35,266 nt of DNA from an uncultured Bacteroidota bacterium (GTDB lineage Bacteria; Bacteroidota; Bacteroidia; Bacteroidales; UBA12481), in NCBI GenBank assembly GCA_903851365.1, contig CAINOB010000012.1, positions 1 through 35,266 on the forward strand, read 5' to 3'. Below are positions 1-8,816 of this stretch, piece after piece. The notes beneath the pieces were generated by a model, which had not been told where the DNA came from, ran no database searches, and was given only the letters and a program-made list of their open reading frames with translations. The number at the start of each line of letters is the position of its first letter. Within the stretch, counting starts at the first letter, position 1. The translations under genes and the position numbers were made by a program.

Positions 1-819
1 GGGAAAGATGCCATGAAGGCTGATGGAACGGTAAACAGGGGCGCTCTGGCAGCAATTTTTAATCCGGAAGACCTTAATGCTCTGGAACAGGCACTTCGAA
101 TTAAAGATAAACACCCTGATAGTGAGATTGTTATTCTTACTATGGGCCCCGGCCGCGCCGCTGAGATTATCAGGGAAGCAATTTATAGGGGTGCAGATAA
201 GGGATATCTGCTTACTGACAGAAAATTTGCAGGATCTGATACCTTAGCCACTTCATATGCTCTTTCGATGGCGATTAGGAAAATGGAACCCTATGCAATA
301 GTGATTGCCGGTAGACAGGCGATTGACGGAGACACTGCACAGGTGGGACCTCAGGTGGCTGAAAAGCTTGGCTTACCTCAGGTGACTTACGTTGAAGAGA
401 TTCAAAGCATAAGCGATCATGAGATTATTATAAAAAGGAGACTGGAGCGTGGTGTGGAAATTGTTAAATCAACGCTGCCAGTCCTAATCACGGTTCATAA
501 TTCAGCCCCGGCCTGCCGTCCACGAAATGCAAAGCGTCTGATGAAATTCAAGCATGCGCAGACCATTACTGAAATGCAGAATTCAAGTGAGGATTATATT
601 GGATTGCAGAACGACAGACCTTATCTGAGAATTGAGGAATGGAGTGTCGATGATGTTAAAGCTGATGATACCTGGCTTGGACTTGCCGGCTCACCAACAA
701 AGGTCAAGAAGATTGACAATGTTGTGTTCAAGGCAAAGGAATCGAAGGTGTTATCAGGAGATAACGGAGATGTGGAATGGTTGGTCAAGGAGTTGATAGC
801 TAATAGTACCATTGGCTAG
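1..819 (+). CDS. etfB: Electron transfer flavoprotein beta subunit, 5'-truncated
   Basis: EtfB pairs with EtfA and shuttles electrons between acyl-CoA dehydrogenases and other carriers. The frame is open from base 1 (Gly-Lys-Asp-Ala before the first Met at 13), and EtfB proteins normally have an N-terminal strand before this point, so the gene starts outside the window and Met at 13 is internal. The AMP/FAD-binding signature is clear: AGRQAIDGDTAQVGPQVAEK. The GDTAQVGP form resembles EtfB proteins of anaerobes, including electron-bifurcating ones, more than the mitochondrial type; this is recalled family knowledge, not an alignment. EtfA follows after 35 nt and an acyl-CoA dehydrogenase after that, so the three probably act as one module. 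Confidence 0.95.
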   Translation, partial: GKDAMKADGTVNRGALAAIFNPEDLNALEQALRIKDKHPDSEIVILTMGPGRAAEIIREAIYRGADKGYLLTDRKFAGSDTLATSYALSMAIRKMEPYAIVIAGRQAIDGDTAQVGPQVAEKLGLPQVTYVEEIQSISDHEIIIKRRLERGVEIVKSTLPVLITVHNSAPACRPRNAKRLMKFKHAQTITEMQNSSEDYIGLQNDRPYLRIEEWSVDDVKADDTWLGLAGSPTKVKKIDNVVFKAKESKVLSGDNGDVEWLVKELIANSTIG

Positions 820-854
820 ACTTACCGATTGTTAAATTCTAAACCGGAAAAATT

Positions 855-1874
855 GTGAATAATATATTTATATACTGTGAAATCGAAGAAGGCCTGGTCG
901 CTGAAGTATCCCTTGAGTTGCTGACCAAAGGCCGTTCACTGGCAAATCAGTTGAATTGTAAATTAGAGGCTATCGCTATCGGATCAGGGCTTGATAAAAT
1001 TCCTGATCAGGTATTCCCTTATGGAGTTGATGTAGTTCATATTGCGGATGATAAAAGGCTAAAGAATTACCTGACTCTTCCACATGCTTCTGTTGTAATA
1101 GGATTATTTCGCAAAGAGCAGCCGCAGATTGGCCTTTTCGGGGCTTCTTCGGTTGGAAGGGACCTTGCTCCACGTGTGGCATCTGCCTTGAAATGCGGGC
1201 TTACCGCTGATTGCACCCAGCTTGAGATTGGCGATCATTTTGAGAAAAGGACGGAAACTGAATACAAGAACTTGTTATATCAGATCAGGCCGGCTTTTGG
1301 TGGAAATATTATTGCGACAATCATCAATCCCGAAACCAAACCTCAGCTTGCCACGGTCAGGGAAGGCGTGATGAAGAAAGAGGTCCTTTCTGTTTCTCAA
1401 AAAGGAAAGGTCAAAACTGTTGACCTGAATGAATACCTAAGCAGTACTGATTTTGCTGTTGAAGTCATCGAGAGACATATGGAGCAGAGGAAAGTCAACA
1501 TTAAAGCAGCACCGATAGTTGTTGCCGGTGGCTACGGTGTGGGCTCAAAAGAAAACTTCGACCTTCTTTTTGAATTGGCTAATCTACTTGGAGGTGAAGT
1601 AGGGGCGTCGCGTGCTGCTGTTGATGCTGGTTTCGTTGATCACGAAAGGCAAGTTGGACAAACGGGCATCACCGTTAGGCCGAAGCTATATATCGCGTGT
1701 GGGATATCCGGACAGATACAACACCGGGCAGGAATGGAGGAATCAGCCATGATAATTTCCATCAATAATGACCCTGACGCGCCGATTCACAGTATTGCCG
1801 ACTATGCAATTGTTGGTGAAGTATCGGATGTTATACCGAAGATGATCCGGTATTACAAAAAAAATTCCAAGTAA
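855..1874 (+). CDS. etfA: Electron transfer flavoprotein alpha subunit
   Basis: EtfA carries the C-terminal FAD domain of the Etf heterodimer. The 339-residue length is normal. FAD-domain motifs are all present in the C-terminal third: VAGGYGVGSKENF, SRAAVDAGF, QVGQTG, GISGQIQHRAGM and INNDPDAPIHSIADY. The start is a GTG at 855, which gives the usual strand NNIFIYCEIEEG; no ATG is better placed. It lies between EtfB and an acyl-CoA dehydrogenase (14 nt gap), so the three are very likely co-transcribed. Bifurcating and non-bifurcating Etf cannot be separated by eye here. Bifurcation is plausible because the window encodes several NADH- and ferredoxin-linked hydrogenases. Confidence 0.96.
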   Translation: MNNIFIYCEIEEGLVAEVSLELLTKGRSLANQLNCKLEAIAIGSGLDKIPDQVFPYGVDVVHIADDKRLKNYLTLPHASVVIGLFRKEQPQIGLFGASSVGRDLAPRVASALKCGLTADCTQLEIGDHFEKRTETEYKNLLYQIRPAFGGNIIATIINPETKPQLATVREGVMKKEVLSVSQKGKVKTVDLNEYLSSTDFAVEVIERHMEQRKVNIKAAPIVVAGGYGVGSKENFDLLFELANLLGGEVGASRAAVDAGFVDHERQVGQTGITVRPKLYIACGISGQIQHRAGMEESAMIISINNDPDAPIHSIADYAIVGEVSDVIPKMIRYYKKNSK

Positions 1875-1888
1875 TTAAAATCAGAACC

Positions 1889-3607
1889 ATGTCAAATTTC
1901 TATACAGATACCACGGATCTACAATTTCAACTTTCTCATCCATTGATGAAGAAAATTGTTGCATTAAAGGAAAATGGGTTTGCAGACAAGGATAAATTCG
2001 ATTTTGCACCTCAGGATTATGAGGATGCTGCTGATACCTATAGTAAAGTATTAGAGATCATAGGGGAAATATGTGAGACTACTATTGCCCCAAATGCAGA
2101 ATCTGTTGATCATGACGGACCGCAGTTAATCGGTAATGCGGTACAATATGCACGCGGTACCCAGGAAAATCTTGATATGTTGAAACAAGCCGGTCTGATT
2201 GGCATGTCGTTGCCAAGAAAATATGGTGGCCTAAATTTTCCTATAACTCCCTATGTTGTTGCAGCAGAGATGGTTTCAAGAGCTGATGCAGGCTTTGCTA
2301 ATATTTGGGGATTGCAGGATTGTGCTGAAACAATAAATGAATTTGCTTCGGATGAAGTTAAGGATGAGTTTCTTCCCAGGTTTCAGTTTGGAGCCACCGC
2401 TGCTATGGACCTTACAGAACCGGATGCCGGATCGGATTTGCAATCGGTTCAGCTGAAAGCACATTTTGATCAGGACCGGGGAGTTTGGATCCTGAATGGA
2501 GTAAAACGTTTCATCACTAACGGAGATGCCGATATTTCACTTGTTCTAGCTCGATCTGAGGATGGTACCTCTGATGGCCGTGGGTTATCTCTTTTTGTTT
2601 TTGATCGTAAAGACGGTGGATTAATTGTTCGCCGAATCGAAAATAAAATGGGAATCAAAGGATCCCCAACCTGTGAATTAGTATTTAAGGATGCACCGGC
2701 AAAGCTTGTGGGCGCCCGTCGCATGGGATTGATAAAGTATGTGATGGCTCTGATGAATTCGGCTCGATTAGGTATCGGAGCCCAATCGGTTGGGATATCA
2801 GAGGCTGCATATCGGGAAGCTCTTAAATATGCTGGCGAAAGAGAACAGTTTGGTAAGCCGATTATTCAATTTCCGGCGGTTTATGAATTGCTCACGGTAA
2901 TGAAAGTTAAGCTACAAGCCAGCCGTGCCTTATTGTATGAGACCTCCCGCTTTGTCGATATGTATAAATCCTATACTCATCACAGTGAGCATCGCAAACT
3001 GGAGAAGGAGGAACGGGATGAAATGAAGTATTATCAGAAACTTGCTGATGTATACACTCCTTTGGTCAAGCTGGTTGCAAGTGAATATTGTAATCAGATT
3101 GCTTATGATGCCATCCAGATTCACGGTGGAACAGGTTTCATGAAAGATTTTCCGGTTGAGAGATTATACCGGGATGCACGTATCACGACTATATATGAAG
3201 GAACCAGCCAATTGCAGGTAGTTGCTGCGATACGTGGTGTTACAACAGGGGTATATCTGTCAAAGATCAGGGAATATGAAGCAACAAAAGTCAGTCCTGA
3301 AAATGAGTTGTTGAGGAAGCGTTTAACCGAGATGACTGCGGAGTATGAAAACGCAATTTCAAAAGCCCAGAAATCGGATGATGGTGATTATCTTGACTTT
3401 CACGCGAGGAGATTAGTTGAGATGGCTGGAAATATCATTATGGGTTATCTTTTGCTGCTTGATAGTGAGAGAGATCCGATTTACCACGATTCGGCAAATA
3501 TCTTTATAAAAAGAGCTCAGTCATGGAATCGGGAAAGAATGCTTTATATTCATCAATTTGAACCCAATGATCTGGGTCTCTATAAGATAGATCTGATGAA
3601 ATTATAA
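1889..3607 (+). CDS. Acyl-CoA dehydrogenase, long form with C-terminal extension
   Basis: This FAD enzyme should oxidise an acyl-CoA to the enoyl-CoA, or act in reverse, passing electrons to the adjacent Etf. At 572 residues it is much longer than the roughly 380-residue classical enzymes. Family motifs include MDLTEPDAGSDLQ, IENKMGIKGSPTCELVF, ERE/QFGKPI and IHGGTGFMKDFPVERLYRDAR. The catalytic-base motif IYEGTSQLQ places the likely base at Glu437. About 130 residues follow it, as in the larger acyl-CoA dehydrogenases with an extra C-terminal helical domain. A charged insert (about residues 362-380) sits in the C-terminal helical bundle. Substrate chain length cannot be read from the sequence. 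Confidence 0.94.
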   Translation: MSNFYTDTTDLQFQLSHPLMKKIVALKENGFADKDKFDFAPQDYEDAADTYSKVLEIIGEICETTIAPNAESVDHDGPQLIGNAVQYARGTQENLDMLKQAGLIGMSLPRKYGGLNFPITPYVVAAEMVSRADAGFANIWGLQDCAETINEFASDEVKDEFLPRFQFGATAAMDLTEPDAGSDLQSVQLKAHFDQDRGVWILNGVKRFITNGDADISLVLARSEDGTSDGRGLSLFVFDRKDGGLIVRRIENKMGIKGSPTCELVFKDAPAKLVGARRMGLIKYVMALMNSARLGIGAQSVGISEAAYREALKYAGEREQFGKPIIQFPAVYELLTVMKVKLQASRALLYETSRFVDMYKSYTHHSEHRKLEKEERDEMKYYQKLADVYTPLVKLVASEYCNQIAYDAIQIHGGTGFMKDFPVERLYRDARITTIYEGTSQLQVVAAIRGVTTGVYLSKIREYEATKVSPENELLRKRLTEMTAEYENAISKAQKSDDGDYLDFHARRLVEMAGNIIMGYLLLLDSERDPIYHDSANIFIKRAQSWNRERMLYIHQFEPNDLGLYKIDLMKL

Positions 3608-3611
3608 TATC

Positions 3612-4403
3612 ATGTCTTACCGGATAGGCTTTATCGGAGCGGGCAAAGTTGCCTGGCATTTGGCCCCTGCATTGAAGAATTCAGGGAATCGGATTGTTCA
3701 GGTAATCAGCAGGTCAGCTTTATCTGCACAAAAGCTTGGCGATCGGGTGGGGTGCGAGCATACAGACAAAATCACCCGCCTGGATAAGGATATTCAAATA
3801 CTATTTTTGACAGTTCCAGATCATGCCCTCGTTGAACTTATCAATGATATCAGTGATTATCGTGGTATCGTAGTACATACCAGCGGAACTTTTTCTGCCT
3901 TAAGGTTCGCCTGTCAGAAATACAAATACGGTGGAATGTATCCTTTGCAGACGTTTTCAATAGGCAGGACACTTGATTTATCCAAAGTCCCTGTTTTTAT
4001 TGAAGGTTGCGAACCTGCAGTTACCGAAATACTCGTTAAGCTGGCTTCAGGTTTCACCACTGAGATTCATCTTGTGGGGCATGAGGAGCGGAGATGGATG
4101 CATCTGGCAGCTGTTTGGGCGAATAATTTTTCCAATCATATGCTGGCCAATGCTTACGGGATCATGAAGGAACATTCACTACCTGTAGACTGGCTGCGGC
4201 CATTAATCCAGGAAACATTTGAAAAGGCAGTTGAAATCGGACCACAAAAAGCCCAGACAGGACCTGCTGTAAGGCAGGATAAGTCGACTCTAAAAAAGCA
4301 TGTTGATTTATTATCTTACTCGCAGGAATTGCAAGTGCTATATAAGCGTATAAGTGATTCAATACAAAGTGTTTCACCATCGCCCAAAGAAGAAAATTTA
4401 TGA
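3612..4403 (+). CDS. Rossmann-fold / DUF2520 NAD(P)-binding protein
   Basis: The N-terminus has a dinucleotide-binding motif, IGFIGAGKVAWHLAPAL (GxGxxx type), like the F420-dependent oxidoreductase and ProC-like folds. The C-terminal half matches the helical DUF2520 domain (GMYPLQTFS, AAVWANNFSNHMLANAY, TGPAVRQD). Its specific reaction is unknown. It starts 4 nt after the dehydrogenase stop and overlaps the next gene by ATGA, so it is in the same transcript. In Bacteroidetes this family often sits directly before a KdsC-type phosphatase, as here. Confidence 0.85.
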   Translation: MSYRIGFIGAGKVAWHLAPALKNSGNRIVQVISRSALSAQKLGDRVGCEHTDKITRLDKDIQILFLTVPDHALVELINDISDYRGIVVHTSGTFSALRFACQKYKYGGMYPLQTFSIGRTLDLSKVPVFIEGCEPAVTEILVKLASGFTTEIHLVGHEERRWMHLAAVWANNFSNHMLANAYGIMKEHSLPVDWLRPLIQETFEKAVEIGPQKAQTGPAVRQDKSTLKKHVDLLSYSQELQVLYKRISDSIQSVSPSPKEENL

Positions 4404-4903
4404 GCTTTTTTAAAGAGGACCTACGAAACATCAGAGCATTTGTATTTGATGTGGATGGTGTTATCTCCTCGAATCAGGTAATTCTGCATGCCTCGGGCGA
4501 TATGATGCGATCGGTTAATACGCGTGATGGATTCGCGATAAAAACAGCCATTGAAGCTGGATTCAAGGTGGGTATTATCACTGGTGCCCGGTCTGAATCG
4601 CTCAGGGGACGGTTCAGCGAACTTGGAACTGATGATATCTTTCTTGGATCTTCTGATAAAATTTCTGATCTTAAAACCTTCATAGCCAAGCATAATATCA
4701 GGCTAAATGAGGTTTTATACATGGGTGACGATATCCCTGATCTCGGCGCCATGAAACTGGTAGGAATGCCAACTTGCCCGAACGATGCTGCAAATGAAGT
4801 ACAAACTGTATCAAGATACATTTCCAATCATCCTGGGGGTTATGGTTGTGTCAGGGATGTGATAGAACAGGTATTAAGGACTCAGGGTTTCTGGAACTAT
4901 TAG
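4400..4903 (+). CDS. kdsC: HAD phosphatase, KdsC (KDO-8-phosphate phosphatase) type
   Basis: KdsC removes phosphate from KDO-8-phosphate in lipopolysaccharide inner-core synthesis. The 167-residue length and lack of a cap domain fit. HAD motif I is FDVDGV with nucleophile Asp17 and Asp19; motif II is the Thr of GIITGARS; the metal-binding motif is MGDDIPDLGAM. The C-terminal NHPGGYGCVRDVIE segment is typical of KdsC rather than generic HAD enzymes. Start ATG at 4400 overlaps the preceding stop by 4 nt. Other HAD-IIIC sugar phosphatases are the main alternative. Confidence 0.85.
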   Translation: MSFFKEDLRNIRAFVFDVDGVISSNQVILHASGDMMRSVNTRDGFAIKTAIEAGFKVGIITGARSESLRGRFSELGTDDIFLGSSDKISDLKTFIAKHNIRLNEVLYMGDDIPDLGAMKLVGMPTCPNDAANEVQTVSRYISNHPGGYGCVRDVIEQVLRTQGFWNY

Positions 4904-4915
4904 AATAGTAGGTTT

Positions 4916-5878
4916 ATGAGTGTAAAAGGAGCTTTCAGAATTTTTAGGTTTCCGAATCTGCTGATGGTCGCCGTAACCATGTACCTGATGCGCTGGTCGA
5001 TCATTAAACCTCTTTTGGGAGTTTATGGGATTGATCTTCGGGTTTCAGAACTCGCATTTCTCGGTTTGGTCTTATCTACTGTGCTGATCACGGCTGCCGG
5101 GTATGTTATTAATGATTATCACGATGTTAGAGCTGATCAGGTAAATAAACCCAATAAACTTGTTATCGGCGTACATTTAAGCAGGCGGGCTGCTATGCTT
5201 CTTCATTGGATATTGAATTTTTTTGGCGTTACCATCGGCGCAGCCTTTGCAGTTTTGTATCATGTACCCTGGATGATCCTGATCTTTGCAGGTGCCCCAC
5301 TACTGCTCTGGTACTACTCAGTGAGGCTTAAACATATTCTTCTTGCAGGCAACCTTGCTGTTTCATTACTAACGGGAACGGTGCCACTTTTAGTTATACT
5401 TTTTGAATATCCTTTGTTGGCGAGGGATTTCCATAATAACACGGTATTTTACCCACAGGGTTTACACGCTATATTGATTTGGGTTTGTGTTTTTGCTTTT
5501 TTTGCCTTTATGATAAATCTGATCCGGGAAATTGTCAAAGATGCTCAGGACGTTGTTGGGGACATGGAAATGGATAGCAAAACCTTACCTATTTCTTATG
5601 GAATCAGGAAAACGAAGAAGATTATCGTCGGTCTTGCAGTTTTTACAGCATTGGTTTTGGGTTTCTTTTACCTGAGCTACCTAAGGGATGCGATTAGTTT
5701 GACCTACTATGGCGTTGCATTGCTCTTGCCATTTATCTATCTCGTTATTAGGGTTTTAAAATCAAAAGATTCAAAGGACTATGAGTTTATCAGCAGGCTG
5801 GTGAAAATCATTATGATGCTCGGCCTTCTCTATGCCCCTTTGGTTCATTGGCTCATAAAGCATTACCTTACAAAATGA
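4916..5878 (+). CDS. UbiA-family membrane prenyltransferase
   Basis: A polytopic membrane protein of 320 residues with about eight hydrophobic segments. It carries both Asp-rich prenyl-diphosphate/Mg motifs of the family: NDYHDVRADQVNKP (NDxxDxxxDxxN) and DAQDVVGDMEMDSKTLP. The enzyme should move a polyprenyl group onto an aromatic or polyol acceptor. Bacteroidetes relatives beside kdsC and maf are commonly called geranylgeranylglycerol-phosphate geranylgeranyltransferase-like, but the acceptor cannot be assigned here. The stop overlaps the Maf start by ATGA. Confidence 0.88.
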   Translation: MSVKGAFRIFRFPNLLMVAVTMYLMRWSIIKPLLGVYGIDLRVSELAFLGLVLSTVLITAAGYVINDYHDVRADQVNKPNKLVIGVHLSRRAAMLLHWILNFFGVTIGAAFAVLYHVPWMILIFAGAPLLLWYYSVRLKHILLAGNLAVSLLTGTVPLLVILFEYPLLARDFHNNTVFYPQGLHAILIWVCVFAFFAFMINLIREIVKDAQDVVGDMEMDSKTLPISYGIRKTKKIIVGLAVFTALVLGFFYLSYLRDAISLTYYGVALLLPFIYLVIRVLKSKDSKDYEFISRLVKIIMMLGLLYAPLVHWLIKHYLTK

Positions 5879-6492
5879 AACGATTCAGCGACCATTTGCG
5901 GAATTATCATATTTTTCTGGCATCCCGGTCGCCCAGGAGACATTCATTACTTAGCCAGGCAGGAATACCCTTTGAAGTTTGGCTGAAGGAAGAAGTTCCT
6001 GAAAATTACCCACCAGAATTAAGCCCATCCGAGGTAGCTGTTTTTCTGGCAAAACTTAAGGCTGAAACTTATATTCACGAACTTGGGATTTCAGACATCC
6101 TGATTACTGCAGACACTTTGGTCGTTCTCGGTCAGCAAATACTGGGAAAGCCTGCTGGCCGTGATGAAGCAATTAAAATGCTCAATGATCTCTCAGGTAA
6201 GCCTCATGAAGTTATTACGGGAGTCTGCCTGACATCAAAGGACCGGGAATCGGTTTTTACCTCGAGCACCATTGTTTGGTTTGATCACCTTGAGCAGGCT
6301 GAAATTGAAGAGTATGTCGATGAATTCAATCCATATGACAAAGCTGGATCCTATGGCATCCAGGAATGGATTGGATATATGGGAATTCACCGCATTGAAG
6401 GATCGTATTTTAATGTAATGGGATTACCAATTCAACGTCTTTATAAGGAATTACAGAGTTTTACGGACTATAAAACCATCAGAAACCAATAA
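5875..6492 (+). CDS. maf: Maf-family nucleotide pyrophosphatase
   Basis: Maf proteins hydrolyse non-canonical or surplus nucleoside triphosphates to monophosphates. Signature LASRSPRRHSLLSQAG starts at residue 15, with the catalytic-Asp strand ITADTLVVLGQQILGKP and the substrate segment YDKAGSYGIQEW. The frame is open upstream to 5848, but ATG at 5875 forms an ATGA overlap with the UbiA stop and gives the usual short N-terminus, so it is preferred (205 residues). The family subgroup resembles the dTTP/UTP pyrophosphatases, inferred from the ADT and GSYGIQ motifs only. Confidence 0.93.
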   Translation: MKRFSDHLRNYHIFLASRSPRRHSLLSQAGIPFEVWLKEEVPENYPPELSPSEVAVFLAKLKAETYIHELGISDILITADTLVVLGQQILGKPAGRDEAIKMLNDLSGKPHEVITGVCLTSKDRESVFTSSTIVWFDHLEQAEIEEYVDEFNPYDKAGSYGIQEWIGYMGIHRIEGSYFNVMGLPIQRLYKELQSFTDYKTIRNQ

Positions 6493-6498
6493 ATCGCC

Positions 6499-8652
6499 AT
6501 GAAAAAGTTATCGTTTATTTTAATCTTCTTCATTCTTGCCGGATCATTGCTTCGGGCAGAGGAGGGTATGTGGATACCGTTACTTTTAAAAAAGTATAAG
6601 ATTGAGGATATGCAGCGCGCCGGTTTTAAATTGACGGCTGAGGATGTTTATTCGGTAAATCAGGTATGTCTGAAAGATGCCATTGTAATTTTTGGTGGAG
6701 GCTGCACCGGTGAACTTATTTCAGGTGAAGGGTTGCTGATAACCAACCATCATTGCGGATATGGAAATATACAAAAACACAGTACTGTTGAGCACGATTA
6801 CCTGACCGACGGATTTTGGGCAATGTCGAAGGGTGAAGAACTTCCCAATCCGGGATTAAGTGTAACCTTTTTAGTTCGTATTGAAGATGTTACAGATGCT
6901 TCTTTAGTTGGTGTTACAGCATCGATGCCATCGGTTGACCGTGAAAAAACCATACAGAAAAACGCAGCAAATATACAAGCCGAGGCTATAAAAGGGACTT
7001 CCTATACAGCAAAAGTCACTCCGTTTTTCAATGGTAACCAATATTTTCTCTTTGTTTACGAATCCTATAATGATGTTCGCCTGGTTGGGGCCCCTCCAAG
7101 TGCGATAGGTAAATTTGGCGGTGAAACAGACAATTGGATCTGGCCGCGTCATACCGGTGATTTTTCGTTGTTCAGGATTTATGCCGGAGCTGATAACCGA
7201 CCTGCCGCCTATTCGCCGAATAATGTTCCTTACAAGCCTAAGAAATTTTTTCCAATCAGTTTGCGTGGAGTTGAGCCGGGTGATTTTACGATGGTTTTTG
7301 GTTATCCGGGGCGCACAACCGAGTATGTTCCTTCGTTTGTCATTGAAAGTCAAGTGAATTATTCCATCCCTGCTTCTGTTGATCTGAGGACCAAACGGCT
7401 TGATGTGATTATGGCAGCCATGGAAACCAGTCCTGAAATCAGGATACAGTATTCAGCAAAAAAGTCAGGAATAGCTAACACTTGGAAGAAGAACCAGGGT
7501 GTTTTGCTGGGTCTGAAGAAAGTAAATGCCATCCAGCGTAAGCTTGATTTTGAGAAACGGTTCCAACAATGGGCAGATGCTGATCCCGGGCGACATCTTC
7601 AATATGGATCGATATTGGAGCAGTATAAAGATATTATTGTTAAACAGGCTCCATTTGAGTTAGCCAACACTTATGCGCATGAGGCTGGTGAAGCACCCGA
7701 GATAATCGGTTTTGCTGGAAGGTTTGAATCGCTTATTGATTTGGCTGCAAAGGGAATTTCACCTGAATTTCAAAAGGTGGTGGATAATAATAAAGCCGGT
7801 ATAGCATCCTATTTTAAGGATTATGATGCACCGACAGATCAAAAATTGCTGGCAGTAATGATGGAAGCTTATGCCAAAGGAATTACTCCTGATTTCCAAC
7901 CTGAACTTTTAAAGAAGATAGCGGTTGATTTCAAAGGAGACTTTGAAAAATATGCAAAATCGGTTTTTGAGACCTCCGTATTCGCTAATCAGGATGAATT
8001 AATGGGTATTCTTAACAACTTAAATGCAAAGTCAGTTAAAAAGCTTGCCAACGATCCAGCCTTTATGATGTTAAAAAGTCTAAGGAAACTGCAGACCGAG
8101 ATTATCAATCCCGGATTGTCCCGCGGGCAGGGTCAGATTCCTGAGCTGCAGCGCCTTTATATGAAGGCTCAGATGGAAATGCAACCCGAAAAGCTTTTTT
8201 ACCCTGATGCCAACTCAACTTTAAGAATTACTTATGGAAAAGTCGACGGATTTTTACCTGCAGATGGTATCGAATATCGTCATTTAACCACTCTGGATGG
8301 TATAATGCAGAAGGATAATCCTCAGATTTATGATTACCGCGTTCCTGAAAAACTTAAAAAGTTGTATCTGGCGAAAGATTATGGTCAGTATGCATCTAAC
8401 AATACTGTTCCTGTTTGCTTTATCTCATCGAACCATACCTCAGGCGGCAATTCGGGAAGCCCAGTAATAAATGCTCAAGGCCAGCTTATTGGGATTAATT
8501 TTGATAGGAATTGGGAGGGCACCATGAGTGATATCATGTATGATCCTGATCTCTGTCGTAATATTAGTCTCGACATCCGCTATGCGCTTTTCATCATTGA
8601 TAAGTTTGCCGGGGCGACTCATCTTATCAAGGAAATGCAGCTAGTGAGGTAA
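6499..8652 (+). CDS. S46-family dipeptidyl peptidase, DPP11-like (acidic P1)
   Basis: An exported serine exopeptidase releasing N-terminal dipeptides, probably periplasmic. The N-terminal 20 residues form a signal peptide ending LLRA before EEGMW. The S46 triad is visible: His85 in ITNHHCGY, Asp221 in RHTGDFSLF and Ser652 in GGNSGSPV. Eighteen residues after the Ser is Arg670 in NFDRNWEG. In S46 enzymes the equivalent position is Arg in DPP11 (Asp/Glu preference) and Gly in DPP7, so acidic specificity is predicted. The 717-residue length is normal. It ends the housekeeping run; no strong terminator was seen after it, only a weak hairpin near 8670-8692. Confidence 0.93.
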   Translation: MKKLSFILIFFILAGSLLRAEEGMWIPLLLKKYKIEDMQRAGFKLTAEDVYSVNQVCLKDAIVIFGGGCTGELISGEGLLITNHHCGYGNIQKHSTVEHDYLTDGFWAMSKGEELPNPGLSVTFLVRIEDVTDASLVGVTASMPSVDREKTIQKNAANIQAEAIKGTSYTAKVTPFFNGNQYFLFVYESYNDVRLVGAPPSAIGKFGGETDNWIWPRHTGDFSLFRIYAGADNRPAAYSPNNVPYKPKKFFPISLRGVEPGDFTMVFGYPGRTTEYVPSFVIESQVNYSIPASVDLRTKRLDVIMAAMETSPEIRIQYSAKKSGIANTWKKNQGVLLGLKKVNAIQRKLDFEKRFQQWADADPGRHLQYGSILEQYKDIIVKQAPFELANTYAHEAGEAPEIIGFAGRFESLIDLAAKGISPEFQKVVDNNKAGIASYFKDYDAPTDQKLLAVMMEAYAKGITPDFQPELLKKIAVDFKGDFEKYAKSVFETSVFANQDELMGILNNLNAKSVKKLANDPAFMMLKSLRKLQTEIINPGLSRGQGQIPELQRLYMKAQMEMQPEKLFYPDANSTLRITYGKVDGFLPADGIEYRHLTTLDGIMQKDNPQIYDYRVPEKLKKLYLAKDYGQYASNNTVPVCFISSNHTSGGNSGSPVINAQGQLIGINFDRNWEGTMSDIMYDPDLCRNISLDIRYALFIIDKFAGATHLIKEMQLVR

Positions 8653-8734
8653 GCCAGAATTCAGCCGGCAAAAAGTCGGAATCTGATTTTTGTCATCTCT
8701 TTTACTAATAAACGTCATGTTTGCTTTTTGTGTA

Positions 8735-8752
8735 TTGTTATATTTTTAACAG
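8735..8752. promoter_or_regulatory. Candidate Rex operator before hydrogenase block A
   Basis: The sequence TTGTTATATTTTTAACAG is an inverted repeat, TTGTTA-N6-TAACAG, one base short of perfect. It resembles Rex operators of the TTGTTAA-N4-TTAACAA type known from clostridia. It lies 64 nt before the first gene of block A, in the 164-nt intergenic region 8653-8816. It overlaps TATATTTT (8739-8746), a near match to the Bacteroidetes -7 box TAnnTTTG; an upstream TTTG at 8720-8723 is closer than ideal. Rex itself is encoded at 31847-32470. An unusually strong Shine-Dalgarno, AAGGAGA (8804-8810), sits before the next ATG. Confidence 0.6.
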
Positions 8753-8816
8753 ACATAATAAGCGCAAGATTATTATTAGCAAAAACTCAAAAAATTGAAT
8801 TTAAAGGAGAGCAAAA

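Noticed and set aside
13-819. EtfB starting at Met 13
   Set aside because: The frame is open to base 1 and EtfB needs more N-terminal sequence, so the gene is truncated by the window edge and not short.
4421-4827. Opposite-strand open frames across kdsC and other genes
   Set aside because: They lie antisense to well-supported genes, have no recognisable motifs and reflect codon bias of the real frame.
8665-8695. Terminator after the S46 peptidase (AAAAAGTCGG ... CTGATTTTT)
   Set aside because: The stem has mismatches, little GC pairing and only a short T run; too weak to list as a feature.
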